Shown here piece by piece: positions 10,878 through 23,639 of a DNA stretch of 64,000 nt. Below the pieces are notes generated by a model. The model saw nothing but the letters and a program-made list of their open reading frames with translations, was not told the origin of the DNA and did no database searches. The stretch is from Orychophragmus violaceus (taxonomy: Eukaryota > Streptophyta > Magnoliopsida > Brassicales > Brassicaceae): positions 104,919,904-104,983,903 of the forward strand of contig CM058237.1 of assembly GCA_030180135.1 (NCBI GenBank), given 5' to 3'. How positions within the stretch are numbered: position 1 is the first letter of the stretch; the number at the start of each line of letters is the position of its first letter. Position numbers and translations under genes: made by a program.

Positions 10878-11748
10878 CTATAAGGTAGAACTTGAAGTAA
10901 TAACATGAATACCTGAGGAAGTAGTCTCATACATCAACTTCAACTCCTCATAATCTTCCATGAATTTAATGCAATCTCTCTTCCAATGCCCAACCTCTTT
11001 ACAGTAGCAGCACTTACCAACGTAAGATGTATTTGACTCGGGCTCAGAAGACACACGCTTGCCATGATTCAAAATCTGGACAACTTTGTCTTCACCCTTG
11101 TCAGCATTAGGTTTAGTAAACCTACCCTTCTCCATTATGAGATTATACAGGGTACTATTCACGTTTGGCTCAACTGTTTTGAGCATATCATGCAGTTCAG
11201 TCAGCGTCTTCGTTAAGCCTTTCTTGATATAGTTCCTTTTGAACTTATCATAGCTTGACGGCAGTGACTGCAGAATGATCTCAGTTGCCAATTCTTGGCT
11301 AACTGGATAATCCAGTTTCCTCAGGTTATCAATGTAACCCATCATTTTACTGACATGAGGACTCACTGGATGATCATTTGGTAGCTTGCAGCTAGTGAGA
11401 GACTTAACCAACTGGTATCTCTCCACTCTTACCTGCTCTGCTGATCATCTCTATTGGCGACTCCATGTTCTCATATTGCTTCAGCAAATCTGAGTCCATG
11501 GTAGCCAATATCAGACCACGCACATCTACCGCATCATTATAATGCTTTTTCCAAGCATCATATACTGCATGAGAGGCATTGGACCCGATCCTCTCGGGGA
11601 GAGCTCTCTCAAGGACATAGTCCTTTCTCTCCTGCCTGAGGACTAGCCTCAGGTTCCGCGACCAAGTCAAGAAATTTGATCCGTTCAGTTTGTCCATCTC
11701 AAGGACAGACCGGATCGAGAAAGTGTTTTGATTGTTTGTGCTAGTCAT
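10878..11748 (-). pseudogene. Copia gag with zinc knuckle, frameshifted
   Basis: Two overlapping minus frames (11748-11404 and 11426-10878) together make a UBN2/gag-polypeptide protein. The first carries LNGSNFLTWSRNLRLVL and the second the knuckle CCYCKEVGHWKRDC (intact CX2CX4HX4C). Compared with the intact gag at 34823-35737, a short deletion near 11440 removes about a dozen residues after SPIEMI and shifts the frame. Gag would form the virus-like particle and bind element RNA. Confidence 0.85.
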
Positions 11749-11769
11749 AACTGAAATTTAGAGATAAAT

Positions 11770-13400
11770 AGAGTTTTAGTTATTTAGTTCATAAAAGAGT
11801 AATCTTAATAACTTATAAGAAAACTCGCATTGCATTCAAAATTTCTTTGTTTAACCTCATAAGAATGCAATGATTCCGAGACCCATGTTCAACCAAAACC
11901 AAAGTGGGCCACTGGCTGTCACCCGGAATTAGCTTTACTTGGTAAGCATACACACAGCTAGTTATATCCATATAACTCTCGGTTGTGGATTGGGCCCAAG
12001 GCCCAATACACCAGATGTCTCAAGGCCCGGGACTCCCGATGGCCCAGTCAAGGAAACCAATCTCTTACAGCCAAATAATCACTAAAGTCTGGGACTCCCA
12101 ATGAAATTAGTGACTATATACTACTTTACTTACGCAACAACAGACACCTCACACTGTAAGCCATATCTGTAATTGAATAAGCGTTAAGTAGCTGACAAGA
12201 TTGGGCAAGACATCCAAGCTTGATATTGTTTTTGAGGATTTTAGGTTTCAATAGATTTCTTCCCAAAAATAGAAGATTACTATTTTGGGAAACTTTCCAA
12301 TTCAGGTAACTTACTAAATATGGAAACTTTCTATTTTAGGAAACATACTATTTTTAGAAACTTTCTAAATAGGGAAACATGCTTATTTTAGAAACTTTCT
12401 AAATTTGGAAACTTACTATTTTTAGAAATTTCCTAACATGCCAAAATTAGAAACTTCTAATATTAGAAGCTTTCTAATTTAATGTTTTATTAAAGTTTTA
12501 TGTTGGGTCACAAATTATAGGCCCAATTCTTGGCCCAAGACCACAGAATTCCAATTGGCCCAATAATTTGACATAACCGAGTCGGTTCATTAATTCTGGT
12601 CCAAGACCAAATTAACTACTAAATCCAACTGGTTATTTACTAAACCAGACCAGCTCTAAATTATTTGGTCCAACCAAATCAAACTTAGACCAGCCTTCGG
12701 TTTAGGTTAAAATTCAATTTTTTTTGAATTTAAATCCGGTTTAACCAGAAATTAAATAATACCAATTGTATTAAATAATTTCCAGCAAACCGCGATTTGG
12801 GTTAACGGCTTAAACCATACATTAATTAAATAATTAATGATTCATACATTAAAGGCAAACACGTTTTTGACCTTTTTCCAAATTTAAACAAACGAATCAC
12901 TTATGATTATATAACAAAATCCACAAGCGATTTTGTCCTTTTCAAAATCAACAATCGATTGATTATTAATGATTAAATTTGACTTTTCATTATCTATTCA
13001 AGACAATCACTTGAGGACAAAAACGTGACAACGAGCGATTCCAATTCAATAATGGATTCACTTTGACTTTTCCAAATCACTAAAGACAAGATCGATTATG
13101 AACTTTTCCAATTCAACAATTGATTCATTCAATCACTTAAAGATCGTGACAGCCACATGACAACAAAACCGATTTAGGTTACAACCACATAATTCGATAA
13201 TACAATCAACAATCCAAATCGATTCTTTATTAATTCAGCAAAGTCAAAATCGATTGATACAAAGAAACGATGTCAACATAAATTAACAAGTTGTTTCTTA
13301 TTTCTAGGTTTTCCAAGTTTCAATCAATTTTACTCATTAAAATCGATTCATCAAACTAATAAACAACCTAGTATGATCCAAAAAGCAAAAACCTAACAAC
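11770..13400. other. Untranslated leader of copia copy 1; no gene
   Basis: This is the AT-rich leader between the primer-binding site and gag. From 12240 to 12480 it contains a run of degenerate repeats of the type GGAAACTTTCTAAATTAGG, and from 12880 to 13290 repeated AATCGATT / TTGATTCATT words. No ORF and no RNA gene are visible. Confidence 0.6.
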
Positions 13401-13404
13401 CTAG

Positions 13405-13416
13405 GCTCTGATACCA
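13405..13416 (-). other. Copia copy 1 primer-binding site
   Basis: The minus strand reads TGGTATCAGAGC immediately inside the 5' LTR (13418-14070), the initiator-Met tRNA primer site. Confidence 0.85.
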
Positions 13417-13417
13417 C

Positions 13418-14070
13418 TGAAGGATTATGTGTGTTCATGGTGTAATTGTCAGGTTACATCCTAGCACATAATCATCTAGGATCTAGGTGATTTGCAGTTG
13501 AATCATAAACAGATCAGGATCATTACCTCTTTTAGAGTGCAGCGGATTGATTGGTAATGTCGAGATCACTTAGAGCAGATGATAACCGGCTCCTCCTAGG
13601 TATCCACACGCTTACAAGCTACTGGATCAGGCTTCTAGACCAAGCTGGAATCAACAGAGAGAGAGAGGACGGCTCAGCCTTATGAAAATCGCAGATGGGG
13701 TGTTGTATTACCCTAGGCTGCGCCTCCCTCTGCCTTATATGGGCCCAAGTTATTAAACTAATGGCCTATTAGGCTTTTGGGCCCAAGACACAAATCAGAC
13801 AAAAGCCTGTATTTTGTCTGGCCCAATTCTCTGTTCAAATACATTAAATGTCTTGCATCTTACTGTATTAATTCCATTTTAACTTTCCCGTTAGCTATGG
13901 TGTGTGACCCTTTGGGATCATACAATACTGGTAATAAGTCCTAAACTTATAGATCATGAGCGGGCTCTAGCAAGTCATCATGATCACCCAGTATTTATGA
14001 CTTATGTCTGATCTCGACACTTATCATACTTTCTAGAGATAGTACAGTAGATTTCAGGACATTCCCAACA
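13418..14070 (-). repeat. Copia-type copy 1, 5' LTR
   Basis: A 653 bp partner of 6868-7521, flanked on its outer side by the TSD GTACA and on its inner side by the primer-binding site. Confidence 0.9.
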
Positions 14071-14075
14071 GTACA

Positions 14076-16614
14076 CCTCTGTTTTGGCTTCTTGACGCTC
14101 ATCTCTGTTCCTGGATTGTTCTACTCGGACCTGCTCCATTTCCTTCTCCTCTTGATTGTCTTCTCCTTGCGCATCTGCCCATTCTCGTGCTTCAACAATC
14201 GCTTTTGTACAGATCTCCTCAACTGGTATGTGTCTTCCTTCGAAATTCAGCTTTTTCTGCTTGTCTAGATACTCCAACATAGCCAAGAGAATAGCGTGTT
14301 TCCATGAATACTTATTGGCGGCAGGGTTTGCAGGTTTCGGCTCCAGGTTAAGCTTTCTTCAAAGCTTCTCCATCTGTTCATGTCTAAGGTCTCTCTGAAG
14401 GGAGCCAGTTCCCATACATTATTCGCATAAGCACATCTGAACAGCATGTGCTCTGTATCCTCCTTATCTCCACACCTCGTGCAAGTGTAATTATCTGTCA
14501 CCTTCCTCTTCATAAGGTTTGAGCCCACATGGATAGCTCCTTTGTTGGTCTTCCAGAGGAACATCTGGATCTTCGGTTATGTTCTCTTACCCCAAATGTC
14601 TTTCTTCCAATCGAAAGCAGTGTTGTCTCTGTCCTCTTCTTCCTCAGTACTCTTCTATTTCTGGGCCTGGAAATATCCCATCTTTGTCGTATATTGTCCC
14701 TTTTTCCATAGAGCCAAAACAGTTTTCCATCTCCTCCAAATTCACCGGGTTTTAGTCTCAGTATCTCTTCTTCTCTCTCGGGTAGCAGTGATCGGATTAT
14801 TGCTCGATCCCATTCAGTGGTTCCTGCAACAAATAGATTCGAAACAAGCCAATTCTTTGTTTGTTCTGTTGCAGGTTGATATAAGATCCGAGGTGGATAG
14901 TTGTTTGGGTCGCCCAGCTGGTCGAAGACGCTCTCTGGTTGATCCGTGGTCGATGGTCAAATGGGAAAAGCTTGCTGGCCGAAGGCGCTCTCAAGGCTTC
15001 TCAATGGATGGTTAGATGGAGTTGATGATGGATCGTAGAACGCCACTCAAGGGTGTGAAAGTCCTTGTGATAAGCTCAAGAATCTAAGCCTTAGTGAATC
15101 CACACATAAGACATAAATTCATAATGTTTTCTAAGAAGGGGAATCCGCACAACTTAGAGAAACAAAGAACAAAGCATAAAAGCTTTAGAAGAGAGAACTC
15201 TTTTATTTTCCAAAAATTTCTATATTATTTACAATAGAACAATTGAGCTTTTTATAGCTCTTACAAGATGATCTTTACAATAAAATACATTAAAAGAAAT
15301 GATTTACATTTATACAAAAAGAACAAAATTAGCTAAATTCAAATATTAGTCTTCTTGCCACCAATTTAGCCATTGTCATTGAATGAGAATCCTTGACTAT
15401 TTTATGAAATTATGAGGATGTGATTCTCATAATAAACTCATGCATTAAAGACCTAGATATTGCATTACAGGTCCATGGATTACTTTCGGCATCTCAGTTG
15501 AAATCCAGGTGTCATCCCATAGCTTTGTCGTTTTTCCATCTCCAATCGCATATCCAATCCCCTTCCTGATTAAATCTCTTCCGATTAGTATACCGCGCCA
15601 TCCGTGTGATATATTGCTCCCCGCTTCAACCTCCAGGAAGTTGTTATGTTTGAAGTATTTTACCAACAAAATTTATGCCAATAGTGAGTTCGGGTTGTTT
15701 ACAATCCTCCAGCTAATCTTTGCAAGACTAGCACCATTGAAAGCCTCAATATCTCTAAACCCCAGCCCTCCATCGCGTTTGGATTTAGTCATCTTTCCCC
15801 ACCCTATCCAGCACATGCTCTTCTTCTCAGGGTTTGAGTCCCACCAAAATATAGTCAACGCGGATTGAATCCTCTTACAAAGGCTCATAGGGATCTTGAA
15901 GCTAGATAGTGTGTAGGTTGATATAGCCATTAGCACTGCTTTCAGAAGAACTAATTTTCCATCATTTGAATTTCTTCTCGTTGACCAATTCACAGCTCTT
16001 TGTTTTATCCGGTCTACAATCGATGTGAAAATGTCCTTCTTCTTTCGTCCAAACAGTTCCGGTAAGCCCAAGTACTTCCCTGATCCACCCTCTTTCTCAA
16101 TTCCTAACATCTCCTTAACTCTAGCCTTTATCACATTATGCATCTTAGCTGATAAGTAGATAGCTGATTGAGCATTGTTTATAATCTGACATGAGGCCGA
16201 TCCATACTCCTTCAAGATCCTCATCAAGTGCTCGCAGCTTCGTTCATCCTTCTTGGTGAAGAACATAGTATCATCAGCAAAAAGAATATGATTTACCCTT
16301 AGCCCCGCCTTTGATACTTGTAGCCCAACTAGCTCTCCATCTCTTTGAGCTCGAAGGCAAAGAACGGATAAAATTTCATTGCATAGAATAAAGAGAAATT
16401 GAGATAAGGATCTCCTTGGCAGATTCCCCTTTGGGTACTATTACTCCCTTCGCTTCGCCATTTATTAGCACCGAGAAAATTAATTTAGTTACGCACTGCA
16501 TAATCCACTCAATGAATTCGTCTTGGAAGCCAAATTTCGTCAACACTGCTCTAATAAAGGACCACTCCAAACGGTTGTACACCTTGCTCATATTGGTCTT
16601 CACCCCCTTGCTGA
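14076..16614 (-). pseudogene. LINE (L1-type) ORF2, RT to zf-RVT region, 5'-truncated and broken
   Basis: This is the remaining part of the LINE whose 3' end is at 6425-6862. Minus-strand segments in order are: RT core near 16600-16420 (VKTNMSKVYNRLEWSF, VLINGEAKGVIVPKG), RT thumb region at 16266-15673 (GKYLGLPELFGRKK, CKRIQSALTIFWW, GGLGFRDIEAFN), SHGWRGILIGRDLIRKG at 15669-15445, and a zf-RVT knuckle at 14564-14265 (CTRCGDKEDTEHMLFRC). The segment N-terminal to the RT, including the endonuclease, is missing; this is usual 5' truncation. Several stops and frame changes make it non-functional. It is interrupted at about 14830-15450 by unidentified sequence. Confidence 0.8.
14830..15450. other. 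Unidentified insertion in the LINE
   Basis: LINE homology is lost between the zf-RVT part and the SHGWRGILIG part. The intervening sequence is non-coding, with a GC-richer left part (14890-15010: CGCTCTC and TCGAAG words twice) and an AT-rich right part that includes an ATAGCTCTT / AAGAGCT-like dyad. I could not find terminal repeats or a TSD, so the boundaries are approximate. It may be a solo LTR of an unrecognised family. Confidence 0.3.
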
Positions 16615-16749
16615 TTTTTGGTTTAAGTAGGGAAGAATGTGAGATTATTTGTATATATTTTTTTCCTATCAACAATATATGCGATTTTGAATTTATGTAT
16701 TGATGAACGATGCTATATAAGCACAAACTATAAATTAAGTAATATGTCA

Positions 16750-18458
16750 AATCGGTGCTTACGGCTATCCCATCTTACTCAATGTCGTGCTTCCAATTGC
16801 CTATGAGTTTGTGCAAGCGCATCCAATCAGCTCTAACCAGATTCTGGTGGTATTCAAACCCCGACAGGAAAGGAATAGCATGGATCTCCTGGAATGTGCA
16901 GACTCAAGCTAAGGAGAGAGGGGGTTTAGGCATCAGAGAAATCATCAGCTTCAACGAGGCGTTGTTGGCAAAACAGAGTTGGAGGCTGCTTACTCGTCCC
17001 ACAAGCCTGATAGCGAGGATGTTAACGGCAAAGTATTGCAGGAACAAGCCTTTACTAGAGATCAAACCCAGAGCCACATCCTCCCACGGATGGAGAAGCA
17101 TTTTGGTAGGCAGAGATTTGCTTAGGAAAGGTTTGGGAATTGCAATTGGAGATGGAGCTACAACTAATATCTGGAGAGATCCATGGACAATGAGTATCAA
17201 ACCGGGCATAACCACAGGCCCTCCGGGAAGAGCAGAACAGAACCTCACAATATCGGATCTTCTGGACGACAGTGAGTCGGGTTGGAACAAAGCAAAAGTC
17301 CAAAGCTTATTCCCAGAGTTATGGGAGGAAATCCTCTGTATAAAACCAAGCAGAATGGTGCTGAGTGATAGACACATTTGGATCCACTCCCTCGATGGCA
17401 TATATTCAACAAAGACGGGATATTACGCAGGCCTTGAGAGCAGAAACACATTAGAGCAGAAAGAAAAATTCGAAGACTTCAAGTGGAATCCGGATATCTG
17501 GAATGTAAACACAGCTCCAAAGAACAGAATTTTGATGTGGAGAGCAGCGCGAGAGACCTTACCAGTGGGTGTTAATCTTATGGCCAGGAAAGTCACTACC
17601 TCTCCAAGCTGCACCAGATGCGGCCAACCGGAATCAGAAACCCACCTCTTCTTCCACTGCAGCTTCGCAAAAGAGGTGTGGAGGAAAGCACCTTTTGAAT
17701 CTGATCTCAAAACCAATGATATACAGAACATGAGAGAAGGGATCATACAGGGGAGGCAGCTTAAATCTGTAATTCCAAACGAAAACCATGAAGTAGCTCT
17801 GTTCCCTTGGATCATCTCTGCCCTTTGGACAGCCAGGAACCGAAAGATGTTTGAGAACAAGACTATGACGACGGAGGAGACGCTTCAATCAGCTCTGAAG
17901 TACTCAAAAGAATGGGAGAAAGCACAACACACCATAGAGATAACACCAAACCAGGGAAGTAGAAACAACATCAAGAACCTCAAGCCATTGGAGCAGCAAG
18001 AAGTGTTATGCTTTACGGATGCATCATGGCTGGGACAGGATAAGCTATCAGGTTTTGGATGGCACATGGAAGACATAACGGGGACAACAATCATGGAAGG
18101 AACAAAAACCGCGAGCCACATCAAGTCTCTGCTAGTTGCAGAGGCTTTCGCAATCCGGGAGGCACTCATGGCGGCAAAAGAGCTCGGACTGCAACAAGTA
18201 CGGGTAGCATCAGACGCAATGAACGTGATCATGGCTCTCAACAAGTCCCAACCACCTATGGAAGCAATGACAATTTGTGAAGACATTCTCGCCATTACCA
18301 AATCTTTTAAGAATGTTGTGTTTGTCTATATCGCTAGGTCTAGTAATGGGATTGCCGATTCACTTGCGAAAACAGTCGTAAGGTCCATGACCATAAGCTT
18401 TGTAACAGACACTATCTCCTAAGTTTCTAATGAAGTTTTCTTCCAGGACCAAAAAAAA
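16750..18458 (+). mobile_element. LINE (L1-type), 5'-truncated copy
   Basis: The insertion is bounded by a perfect 13 bp TSD AAGTAATATGTCA (16737-16749 and 18459-18471) and ends in a ten-base A-run. It is strongly 5'-truncated and begins within the RT thumb. The protein is related to the LINE on the opposite strand just to the left (both contain LPMSLCKRIQSALT-like sequence). Only about 0.12 kb separates the two copies, which lie head to head in opposite orientation. Confidence 0.88.
16751..18422 (+). pseudogene. LINE ORF2 C-terminal part: zf-RVT and RNase H
   Basis: A continuous frame of about 555 codons with no stop, but without the natural N-terminus (the first in-frame codons are not an authentic start). 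Recognisable parts are the RT C-terminal FWWYSNP and GGLGIREIISFNEALLAKQSWRLL region (near residues 30-75), a zf-RVT knuckle (CTRCGQPESETHLFFHC, around residues 285-300), and a C-terminal RNase H domain with DASW, AEAFAIREAL, ASDAMNVI and ARSSNGIADSLAK. Because the frame is open throughout, the copy is fairly young. It cannot retrotranspose on its own, since endonuclease and the RT fingers/palm are absent. Confidence 0.85.
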
Positions 18459-18471
18459 AAGTAATATGTCA

Positions 18472-19006
<535 letters not shown>

Positions 19007-19312
19007 CGATGGAAATAAAAAGAAGAAAAACTGTAATAAATTATTATGTAACCATTAGCTTTTTTTAAAGAGTATATCTTCAGAAGAAGAAAAAACAATG
19101 GAAGGTGTCTTGCAAGAAATTAAAAAAGAGATCTCTGTCGCGCGTCGTCGCTGACAACTATACATGCCTAGCTCTGTTTACATATACATATGTGTAAGGT
19201 AGCTTGACAAATGAATGGTCAAATCGGAAATAAAACAGTATATATATTATATATATATGTTCTTAAATAAGCTTCTTCTTTTTAAAACTTTTTTGTTTTA
19301 AAATCCGTAGCT

Positions 19313-22223
19313 TATGGCACAAGCCTCGGAAGAAGAAATGAATAATAATCCGTGATGATAACAGACCAAATGAATAATAAACTTATGGCACAAGCCTCGG
19401 AAGAAGAAATAAGGAAAGCGTTATTTATGATGCATCCAGAGAAAGCTCTGGGGCCGGATGGAATGACAGCCTTATTCTACCAGCAATCCTGGGATATTAT
19501 CAAAAAAGATGTAGTCCAATTGGTCAACGATTTTTTAAGGAGTGGAGATTTTGATAAACGGCTAAACGCTACAAATATTTGTCTAATTCCTAAATCGGAA
19601 CGACCCACGAGGATGACTGAATTAAGGCCAATAAGTCTCTGCAATGTGGGCTATAAAATAATTTCAAAGGTCTTATGTCAAAGACTAAAGACTCTGCTTC
19701 CCAATCTCATATCGGAAACGCAGTCAGCATTTGTGGCAGGGAGGTTAATATCAGACAATATACTGATCGCACAAGAAATGTTTCATGGTTTAAGAACAAA
19801 TCCAGCATGTAAAGAAAAATTCATGGCAATCAAAACGGATATGAGTAAGGCTTATGATAGGATTGAATGGAGGTTCTTGGAGAAAGTCCTAGAAAAAATG
19901 GGCTTTGCCGAACAATGGATACATCGTATAATGTGTTGCATCACTACGGTTCAATATAAGGTATTACTTAATGGTCAACCACAAGGACACATTGTTCCGG
20001 AAAGAGGGTTAAGGCAGGGCGATCCGCTCTCACCATATTTATTTATCTTATGCACGGAAGCTCTTATTTCAAATATAAAGAAAGCGGAAAAAATGAAGCA
20101 ATTAACAGGACTAAAGGTAGCAAGGAAAAGCCCAGCTATATCTCATTTGTTGTTTGCAGACGACAGTCTATTCTTTTGTAAGGCTACAAAGGAGGAAAGT
20201 CAGACGATTCTAAGGATACTGAAGGAGTATGAGGATGTATCGGGCCAACAAATAAATTTTGAAAAATCTTCAATACAATTTGGTTATAAGGTGGAGGAAC
20301 CGATACGAGAGGAGGTGCAAAATATTCTAGGGATTACAAAGATAGGAGGGATGGGATCTTACCTGGGAATCCCGGAAAGTCTGGGAGGAGCTAAGACACA
20401 GGTATTTAGTTTCCTTCAGGATAGACTTCACGGAAGAGTAAATGGATGGACAACTAAGTATCTGACACGAGGGGGAAAAGAGGTTGTAATAAAATCGGTG
20501 GCTACAGCATTACCGAACCATGTGATGTCTTGTTTCAGATTGCCAAAGACTGTGACAACAAAATTAACAAGTGTGGTTTCCCAATTTTGGTGGAGTTCGG
20601 GAGGAGGAAATAAAGGAATGCACTGGATTGCCTGGGATAAGCTATGCCAGGACAAAGACAATGGTGGAATTGGGTTCCGCGCCTTCAACAATACGAATAC
20701 AGCTTTTCTAGCTAAACAACTTTGGCGCTTGATTGATCAACCCGACCTTCTCTTCTCAAAAGTTTTTAAGGGAAGATACTTCAGGAAAACGGATCCCCTG
20801 GATCCAATAAGATCATATTCACCTTCCTATGGTTGGCGAAGTATAATCTCAGCTAGATCTCTGGTTAATAAAGGACTAATTAAAAGGGTGGGTTCAGGTG
20901 TGTCTATTTCAATTTGGGATGACCCGTGGATACCAGCCTATCGCCCGAGACCAGCAACCCGAAAACAATGCACGAACATTAATGTATATACGGTCGACCA
21001 GTTGATTGATCAACATCGTCGAACATGGAATAAATCTTTGATCGAAGCGGTAATGGAGCCAGAGGATGCAATGTTGGTTCTGAGCATGCCACTCAGTAAA
21101 CTTGTTAAGCCAGACAATTTTGGATGGCATTTTACTAAATCGGGGCGGTATTCGGTTAAATCAGGCTATCATACGGAAAGGGAATATCCAGATAATGGTA
21201 ACCATGTCCGATTGTTGGGCCCAGATATTAAGAGATTACAATCACACTCATGGAAGTTAAATTGTTCACCAAAATTGCGACATTTTATATGGCAGATAGT
21301 ATCAGGATGTCTTGCGGTATCCAAGAATCTAAAATCAAGAGGAATTAAATGTGACACGTATTGTGTTAGATGCGGAGCCGAGGAAACGATAAATCATGTT
21401 TTATTTGAGTGTCCTCCAGCTTTGCAAACATGGGCTTTGTCACGAATACCAACAAATCCGATATGTTTTCCCACAGAGGCGTTATTTACAAATGTGGATT
21501 TTCTGTTTTGGAGGTTGCCCCCACGGGAGACAAATTGCCAATTTCCTTGGATTCTATGGTACATTTGGAAAAGTAGAAATGATATGGTATTCAGTCAGAT
21601 TGATCGGGACCCCAATGAGACATTGAAACTTGCGGAAACAGAATATTTGTCATGGGAAGGAGCCCAAACAAGTACACCCGGTAATAATCAAAGACCTATG
21701 GGAAATCAAGGTAATAATCAAACTATTGAGGCACAACAAGGCCAATGGTGCTTTGTTGATGGGTCATGGAAGGAGGGAGATGCATTTACTGGTCAAGGAT
21801 GGTATAGTTGCTATGATGGAGGTACAAATATTTTGATGGGAGCTATGAATATTAGACAAAGTCTTTCGCCGCTTCACTCGGAGTTTGAAGCACTAATCTG
21901 GGCTATGGAAAGCATGACGTTCTTCAATCACAGACATGTCACTTTTGCAACAGATTGTTCAGAAGTGGTAAAGATAGTTTCTGAGCCGGAGAACTGGCCA
22001 GCCTTTGCAGTTTACATCGAAGAATACGACAAGAGAAAGACGCTCTTCACAACTTTTGACCTCAAGCATATATCACGTACACATAATCAGACGGCGGATA
22101 GGCTAGCACGGAGTGCTCGTCTCAGGCAGTTACCAAGCACACATATCGGGCCGGAACCACCGATATGGATGATAGAGAAATAGTGTTCTTTGTTTAATTT
22201 TTGTTGTTAAAAAAAAAAAAAAA
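19313..22223 (+). mobile_element. LINE (L1-type), 5'-truncated but with open ORF2
   Basis: The insertion is bounded by the TSD AAAATCCGTAGCT (19300-19312 and 22224-22236) and ends with about 19 As. It starts upstream of the RT and carries a rearranged 5' junction: a 28 nt segment (19312-19339) is a copy of 19383-19410, so CTTATGGCACAAGCC occurs twice 71 bp apart. This type of junction is expected from template switching during target-primed reverse transcription. Confidence 0.88.
19355..22183 (+). pseudogene. LINE reverse transcriptase / RNase H (ORF2 without endonuclease)
   Basis: An uninterrupted frame of about 940 residues. From N to C it contains the RT fingers/palm (KALGPDGMTALFYQ, ELRPISLCNVGYKIISK, MSKAYDRIEW, GLRQGDPLSPYLF), the catalytic motif FADDSLFF near residue 268, the thumb (GMGSYLGIPESLGG, FWWSSGGGNKG), a zf-RVT knuckle (CVRCGAEETINHVLFEC), and a C-terminal RNase H with FVDGSW, SEFEALIWAMESM, ATDCSEVV and HISRTHNQTADRLA. 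The apurinic endonuclease domain is missing. The enzyme would make cDNA from LINE RNA at a nicked target. RT residues look intact, so the copy is young, but the missing N-terminus makes it dead for autonomous movement. Confidence 0.9.
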
Positions 22224-22236
22224 AAAATCCGTAGCT

Positions 22237-23117
22237 GGATTTTGCAATTATTGCTTTTATAATTAGTCAACTTCGACGCCTTGTGTCGTCCTCGACATGA
22301 ATGTTCTGTTTTTCTCTGCATTCATGTTTCTTTTCTTTTCTTTAAAAATTAATATTACCATTTGTAGAAAAACTCAATACAGTTATGTTGAAAAAACTTT
22401 TAAAGAAAAAAATCCAACAAGTTGCAAATAGTTATATCATGCTTATTCAAACTATATATGTGATCGTATTTGATTTCTATATATGATAATACATGTATCT
22501 ATGGGTAATCGGAGTGCCATAAAAAAAAAAATTCAAACTGATTTGAACATTTAAATATATTATTAGTTTTACTATGACCTAGTAATTACCACGGAATAAA
22601 TTAACATGCACAAAATGGTGGTCCTGCATTATGGAATTTAGTGAAACCACACATACACTTGCGGGCTAAATTGAAAATAATGATGACAAAATGATATACA
22701 TAGGAATATAGTGAGAAAGTGAATATACAAAACAAAACAAAAAAAGGAGCGCATGGAATTGACGAGGATCGAGGGAAAGAGTGGTGTGGCAGAAACGTTA
22801 TTTAAGTGTGAAAACAACTGATGAATGAGCCTTTGCTTAATCACTTCCATGCACAAGTCCCTTTCATCTCCTTCTCTCTCCCACTCCATCGAACTTTGCG
22901 TCATATTAAAAAAAAAAAACAATCGGGTCGATCTTCCAATTCATTTCAAACCATAACATGTTTAGATTTCACTTGGATGTTGGTTTATTTTACATTATCT
23001 TTTGCTTGTTCTGCATTCAAACTTCTTATTCTGCATTCAAACATGTATAGTAACCTCAATAATGTATTTTGCCAAACTATAGACTTGCATTTACTACAAG
23101 TGCATGTGAAACTTCTA
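22237..23117. other. Intergenic, nothing recognised
   Basis: AT-rich, with simple A- and T-runs. The short open frames show no family resemblance. Confidence 0.5.
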
Positions 23118-23625
23118 AGTACTAAAGTACCAAACCAAACTCGAATCGAAAAATATGAATTATACCCGAATTTGAACCGCTAAATTACTCGAAAGGATCA
23201 TAACTCTTACATTTGAAGAACCAAAACGTAAGTCGAACCAAAACTTAACTCGAACCAAACCGAGAACCGAATAAGTACTTGAAATATCTAAACTACAATT
23301 ATATACCTAAATTATTAATTATATTTAAAATTAATATAACAAAATTGTCTAAAATTACTATTATAAATCCAAATATATTTGTTATTTTTAGACTAAAATA
23401 ACTTTTTGTTACCCAAAATAAACATATTATATGAAACTTTTTGTTATATTTGTCAAAATTGGATAAATTTATATTTTTAATGGATTTTTTGGGTATTCAA
23501 AACCGAAAAGAACCTGAATGGAACCGAACTAAACCTAAACCAAAGTTATTAAATATTCTAATGGATCTTATATATCTAGACCCAAACCCGAAAAAACCTG
23601 AACTAGACGGGCTAGGAACAAGCTT
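23118..23625. mobile_element. Decayed hAT-like MITE of the ACCCGAA family
   Basis: The same vocabulary as the MITEs at 2536 and 27882 (AACCGAA, ACCCGAA, CCCAAACCCGAA) occupies both ends, around an AT-rich middle that includes AAATTACTATTATAAATCC-like sequence shared with 28090. Termini have drifted, so the ends and the TSD are not certain. Confidence 0.5.
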
Positions 23626-23639
23626 ATAACTAGCTCCTT

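Larger units (their letters stand above)
6868..14070 (-). mobile_element. Copia-type (Ty1) LTR retrotransposon, copy 1, pol decayed
   Basis: A complete insertion starting TG and ending CA, with 5 bp TSD GTACA on both sides (6863-6867 and 14071-14075). The LTRs (6868-7521 and 13418-14070, about 654 bp) differ at only about ten positions by eye, so the insertion is recent. In minus orientation the order is 5' LTR, primer-binding site, gag (frameshifted) at 11748-10878, then about 3 kb in which pol is recognisable only in scraps, then a polypurine tract AAGTGGGAGAT just before the 3' LTR. It inserted into the RNase H region of a LINE. A related element lies at 30924-38193. Confidence 0.88.
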
